Shown here in pieces: positions 17,120 to 19,620 of a stretch of 19,620 nucleotides of DNA (its first letter is position 1; every line of letters begins with the position of its first letter). The position numbers were made by a program, and so were the translations under genes. The stretch is from Dictyocoela muelleri (lineage: Eukaryota > Microsporidia), in assembly GCA_016256075.1 (NCBI GenBank), contig SDVU01000139.1, positions 1 to 19,620 of the forward strand, given 5' to 3'. The notes under the pieces were generated by a model. That model made no database searches. It had not been told where the DNA came from and saw nothing but the letters and a program-made list of their open reading frames with translations.

Positions 17120-17598
17120 AAACCCCTAAAATAGAAATTTTTTAAACTTTAAAATTCATATCAAAAAATCAATTAAAGTTTGTAATGAAAAATTTACCTG
17201 GTCACTTTTATTTTTTTTATTTACATTCACGAATTTTTCCTTTTAATTCATTAATGTTTTTTTTAAATTTTACTTTAAAACATTACGGTCATTTTTAGTT
17301 CTTAGGGTCTTAATAAATTGACATATAAATATTTTTGAAAAAAAAAATAAACGATGAATGAAACAATAATCTAAACCCTTTTATATAGTTTTTTTATACC
17401 GGTTATTTTTATTACCTGGTCATTTTTATTGCCCGGTCATTTTTATTGCCCGGTCACTTTTCGTGCCAACAATATCTACCCTTACATATGTGGTTTTATT
17501 GTTTCTATAATTATAGATAAAATACGGATAATTTATTCTTAGATTAATCTTTTCATTATTTTTTTCAGAAGTGGGAGACCGACTTGATCCTGTTTTTC

Positions 17599-18526
17599 TC
17601 TTATATAGAAAATTCCTATTTTTTTCTCTAGGGTTTCCCAGCCAGGCCGAATAATTATATATTAGGCTGACATTCAAATAGATCCCCGTGAGCAAATGAT
17701 TAATTGTTTTACCAAAATTGTGTATTTTAAAATTATTTAATTTTCTTGAAGTTTCATCGTTCTTTGACGCCACAAAATTTTTAAAATTTATGATTTAATA
17801 TGATTAAATTTTAACGAAACAATCATCCATAAAATTATGGCAGGTAATTACTAGACACATATCGTAACTAGCGATGATATAAAGAGCTTTACACTCAACC
17901 TTCTTAAAAATGACGAAATTTTCAATAGAAATTTTTATTTTTATGTTACTTTTGTCGGTATAAACATTGCATTTATCGGTATAAACATTGCTTCCTGTTT
18001 TCAAAATTTCTATTACTCTGTAAGACCCTCGTCATTTGTCATCTCACTATCAGGAGTTATTTTTAAAATAAATACCTTATCTCTCGTCTTATATTAAACT
18101 TATTTTGAAAATTTTTCGGTTTTTTTTGTTATAGAGATTGATTATTTTATTTTGTTATTCTTGATGTTTATTATATTTTTTTTTCGGGTATGAATTTATA
18201 TTATATAAAGCGTATACATTCATAAATATTTCGATAAGTATAAATTATAAAATCTAATTTTGTACAATTAAATCAAATTTTAATAAATTTTCAACCCTAT
18301 ATTTTCCCCCCTCGACATATCCACAATATCATATTTATTAATTTATTTATTATCATGACATTCTATTTTATTTTGGCTTGTGGGGGGACAGGTTACGTAT
18401 TTAACCAATATTTTCTATAATACAGGCAATATAACGACACCCTGTGGACTGTTCGGCAAGTTATAGGTGTATCATATCTTTTCAGCCAAATGTTTTTGTA
18501 TGCCTTAAAAATTGTGATTATTGCCA
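17599..18526. other. Intergenic region with a two-copy direct repeat
   Basis: No convincing host gene. TCGGTATAAACATTGC occurs twice, 21 bp apart, at 17955-17970 and 17976-17991. TTCCCCCCTCGAC (about 18304) and GTGGGGGGACAGG (about 18380) are a loose inverted pair that might be worn ends of a small element, without a duplication I could confirm. Confidence 0.5.
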
Positions 18527-19165
18527 CACTACTTTCATATTCAATTACTTCTAAATTACAAAACTTCCAAATTTCACAACTTCCGAATCCACAACTTCCA
18601 AAATCTACTACATAAAATTCTATTACTTTCAAATTTCACCACTTTCAAATTCTACTACATAAAATTCCTTACTTTCAAATTTTACTACTTTCAAATTCTA
18701 CTACTTTCAAATTCAACTGTTTCCAATATTTTATAAGATATTCTTTTATACACTTTAAATAAATAAATGAAATATTAATAAGTTATTTGTAAAAAGTTTG
18801 AATTAAAATTAATTGTTTTAAAAAGTTATATTTCGTTTTTGTGAACATAACAAATAGTGCTTTGGACTTAACTCAATTTTTTATAAAGTTTCTACCTCTC
18901 AGGATTTGTAAGTCTCTTATTTCATTTGAAAAAATAAATAATTCAATCGAGATAAAAATCTTATAAAAGAATGTGTTAAGATTACTGTAGCCTTTATTAA
19001 AATATGAAAAAAAAAATGAACTCTAACTATAAAACCATTAATTCAAATTCAGATTTTTTACTATAACTTATTAATCTTTTTATTTACTTATTTACAGTGT
19101 ATTAACATCATCTTATAAATTTTTGGAAGTAATAGAATTTAGAAGCAATAGAATTTGGAAGTACA
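18527..19165. mobile_element. Probable foldback element 3 (minisatellite inverted arms), ends not fixed
   Basis: The left arm (18527-18728) is an array of about 15-16 nt units, ACTTTCAAATTCTACT, with some longer units that contain ACATAAAATTC. The inverse units (GGAAGTAATAGAATTTAGAA and relatives) recur at 19122-19165. About 390 bp of AT-rich DNA separates them. The arrangement copies foldbacks 1 and 2, but the right arm has only about three units and I could not find terminal repeats or a target duplication. Confidence 0.55.
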
Positions 19166-19340
19166 GTAGATGGTGGTTTTTTCGACATTCAAAAAAGGTG
19201 GATTTTACGTAAAATCTATAATAAATAAATCCAATATACATTTTATTGTGCACAATATGACCGTAATAAGAACACAAGGGGTAATAGTCGTGTTATATTA
19301 GAAAATGAGCTCTTAATATAATTTATATCTAATTTTCTTG

Positions 19341-19583
19341 ATGGCGTTTTTTGCGCAAATGTTGTTTTTTACGCTTAACTTTTATGAATCCGTTTTTCTA
19401 TATATAAATTACCGACAATTATCTGAAAAAAATGTATTTATACATAAATTTTTTTTGCAAATTTATATGAGCAAAAAAATTACTTGGAAAGACTATATAG
19501 CAAGAGGAGCAATCTTTAAGACAAATTCACTGGATATATTTTCAGAATATGCAATGTGGCCGTCTCATGTCGACACAATATAA
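19341..19583 (+). CDS. Unrecognised ORF, 80 aa (uncertain)
   Basis: An intact frame from ATG 19341 to TAA 19581-19583 encodes 80 residues. The N-terminal half is aromatic and hydrophobic (MAFFAQMLFFTLNFYESVF). The C-terminal half from an internal Met (MSKKITWKDYIARGAIF, ending MWPSHVDTI) has balanced, protein-like composition and higher GC than its flanks. The real start could be that internal ATG (19467). I recognise no domain. It could be a small gene, the end of a spliced gene or a transposase scrap, and no promoter-like CCC motif precedes it. Confidence 0.3.
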   Translation: MAFFAQMLFFTLNFYESVFLYINYRQLSEKNVFIHKFFLQIYMSKKITWKDYIARGAIFKTNSLDIFSEYAMWPSHVDTI

Positions 19584-19620
19584 AAAACATTCATTTTTTG
19601 TAAATCTAATTTTATCTTTT

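Larger units (their letters stand above)
15586..17470. mobile_element. Foldback element 2: 1.9 kb, long minisatellite-bearing inverted arms, 7-bp target duplication
   Basis: Termini GTTGGCA (15586) and TGCCAAC (ending 17470) are inverted copies flanked by exact AATATCT (15579-15585, 17471-17477). Arms match inward for about 500 bp: a 17-nt terminal array, TATATAAAAGGGTTTAGATT (about 15636, inverse about 17375), a long AT-rich arm around ACATTACGGTCATTTTTAGT (inverse on the left at about 15729), then a GTTATAGA minisatellite. Between the arms (about 16140-16990) is a non-palindromic middle of about 0.85 kb that holds the MITE at 16279-16438. No transposase is encoded. The duplication could also be read as 5 bp (ATATC) with ends TGTTGGCA/TGCCAACA. 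It differs from foldback 1 in termini and duplication length but shares its building plan. Confidence 0.87.
14592..17590 (+). mobile_element. Merlin (IS1016/ISXO2-like) DNA transposon carrying a nested foldback
   Basis: The left end GGATCAAGTCG (14592) and the right end CGACTTGATCC (ending 17590) are perfect 11-bp inverted repeats beginning GG. Flanks are TGTTTTTT (14584-14591) and TGTTTTTC (17591-17598), a 7/8 match to an 8-bp duplication, as Merlin elements make. Removing the foldback (15586-17470 plus one 7-bp duplicate) leaves 1,107 bp, the right size for a Merlin element with one transposase gene. The left end is itself a small hairpin: the TIR recurs inverted at 14621-14632 around CGCCGGGGGG. 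The transposase inside (about 14719-15549) is broken. Confidence 0.8.

Noticed and set aside
17426-17773. A 115-codon open frame on the minus strand
   Set aside because: It has no ATG start (it begins at GTG), crosses the ends of both the foldback and the Merlin element, and shows no domain. It reads as a chance frame over transposon ends.
17804-18004. Minus-strand open frame with an NVYTDK peptide repeat
   Set aside because: The peptide repeat is only the translation of the 21-bp direct repeat at 17955-17991. It has a TTG start and no domain.
18521-18736. Plus- and minus-strand frames over the ACTTTCAAATTC array
   Set aside because: Repetitive peptides produced by translating a minisatellite.

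Overview
This window is very AT-rich eukaryotic DNA, made mostly of decayed DNA transposons with little host coding sequence. The best clue to the organism is a small serine palmitoyltransferase subunit-like gene (12255-12466). It needs a 20-nt intron whose CTAAT branch-type motif directly abuts the 3' TAG. Introns this short, with the branch site fused to the acceptor, are typical of microsporidia. So are the compact proteins, the CCC motif next to a start codon, and the abundance of Merlin, piggyBac and pogo-like elements. I infer a transposon-rich, expanded microsporidian genome (Hamiltosporidium-like). The genus is a guess.

Left part (1-5321). The N-terminal zinc-ribbon piece of a Merlin/ISXO2-like transposase runs off the left edge on the minus strand. 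An intergenic stretch with degenerate tandem repeats follows. Next is a complete but dead pogo/Tigger-like element (935-3023) with CAGTAAAT ends and a TA duplication. A second, far more decayed element with CAGTC ends lies at 3175-5319.

Middle (5725-9818). A Tc1/IS630-like element (5725-8137) is split by a 1.1-kb giant palindrome, a foldback element (6834-7943) flanked by an exact 8-bp target duplication. Downstream is a broken piggyBac transposase with its Cys-rich tail.

Host-like zone (10585-14391). Here are a 61-aa acidic coiled-coil protein (10585-10770), three same-strand copies of a tRNA-derived SINE-like repeat (near 11470, 12676 and 13956) and the spliced small gene between copies 1 and 2. 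A sequence very like a hAT transposon end lies between copies 2 and 3.

Right part (14584-19620). A three-level nest can be read exactly. A Merlin element (14592-17590, imperfect 8-bp duplication) contains a second foldback (15586-17470, 7-bp duplication), which contains a 160-bp Merlin-like MITE (16279-16438, perfect 8-bp duplication). Past it lie unassigned AT-rich DNA, a third minisatellite foldback (about 18527-19165) and an unrecognised 80-codon ORF at the right edge.

The two likely living genes show no operon relation. Everything else is best read as an insertion sink in which the order of insertion can be reconstructed. I see no rRNA, CRISPR, LTR retroelement or viral gene.
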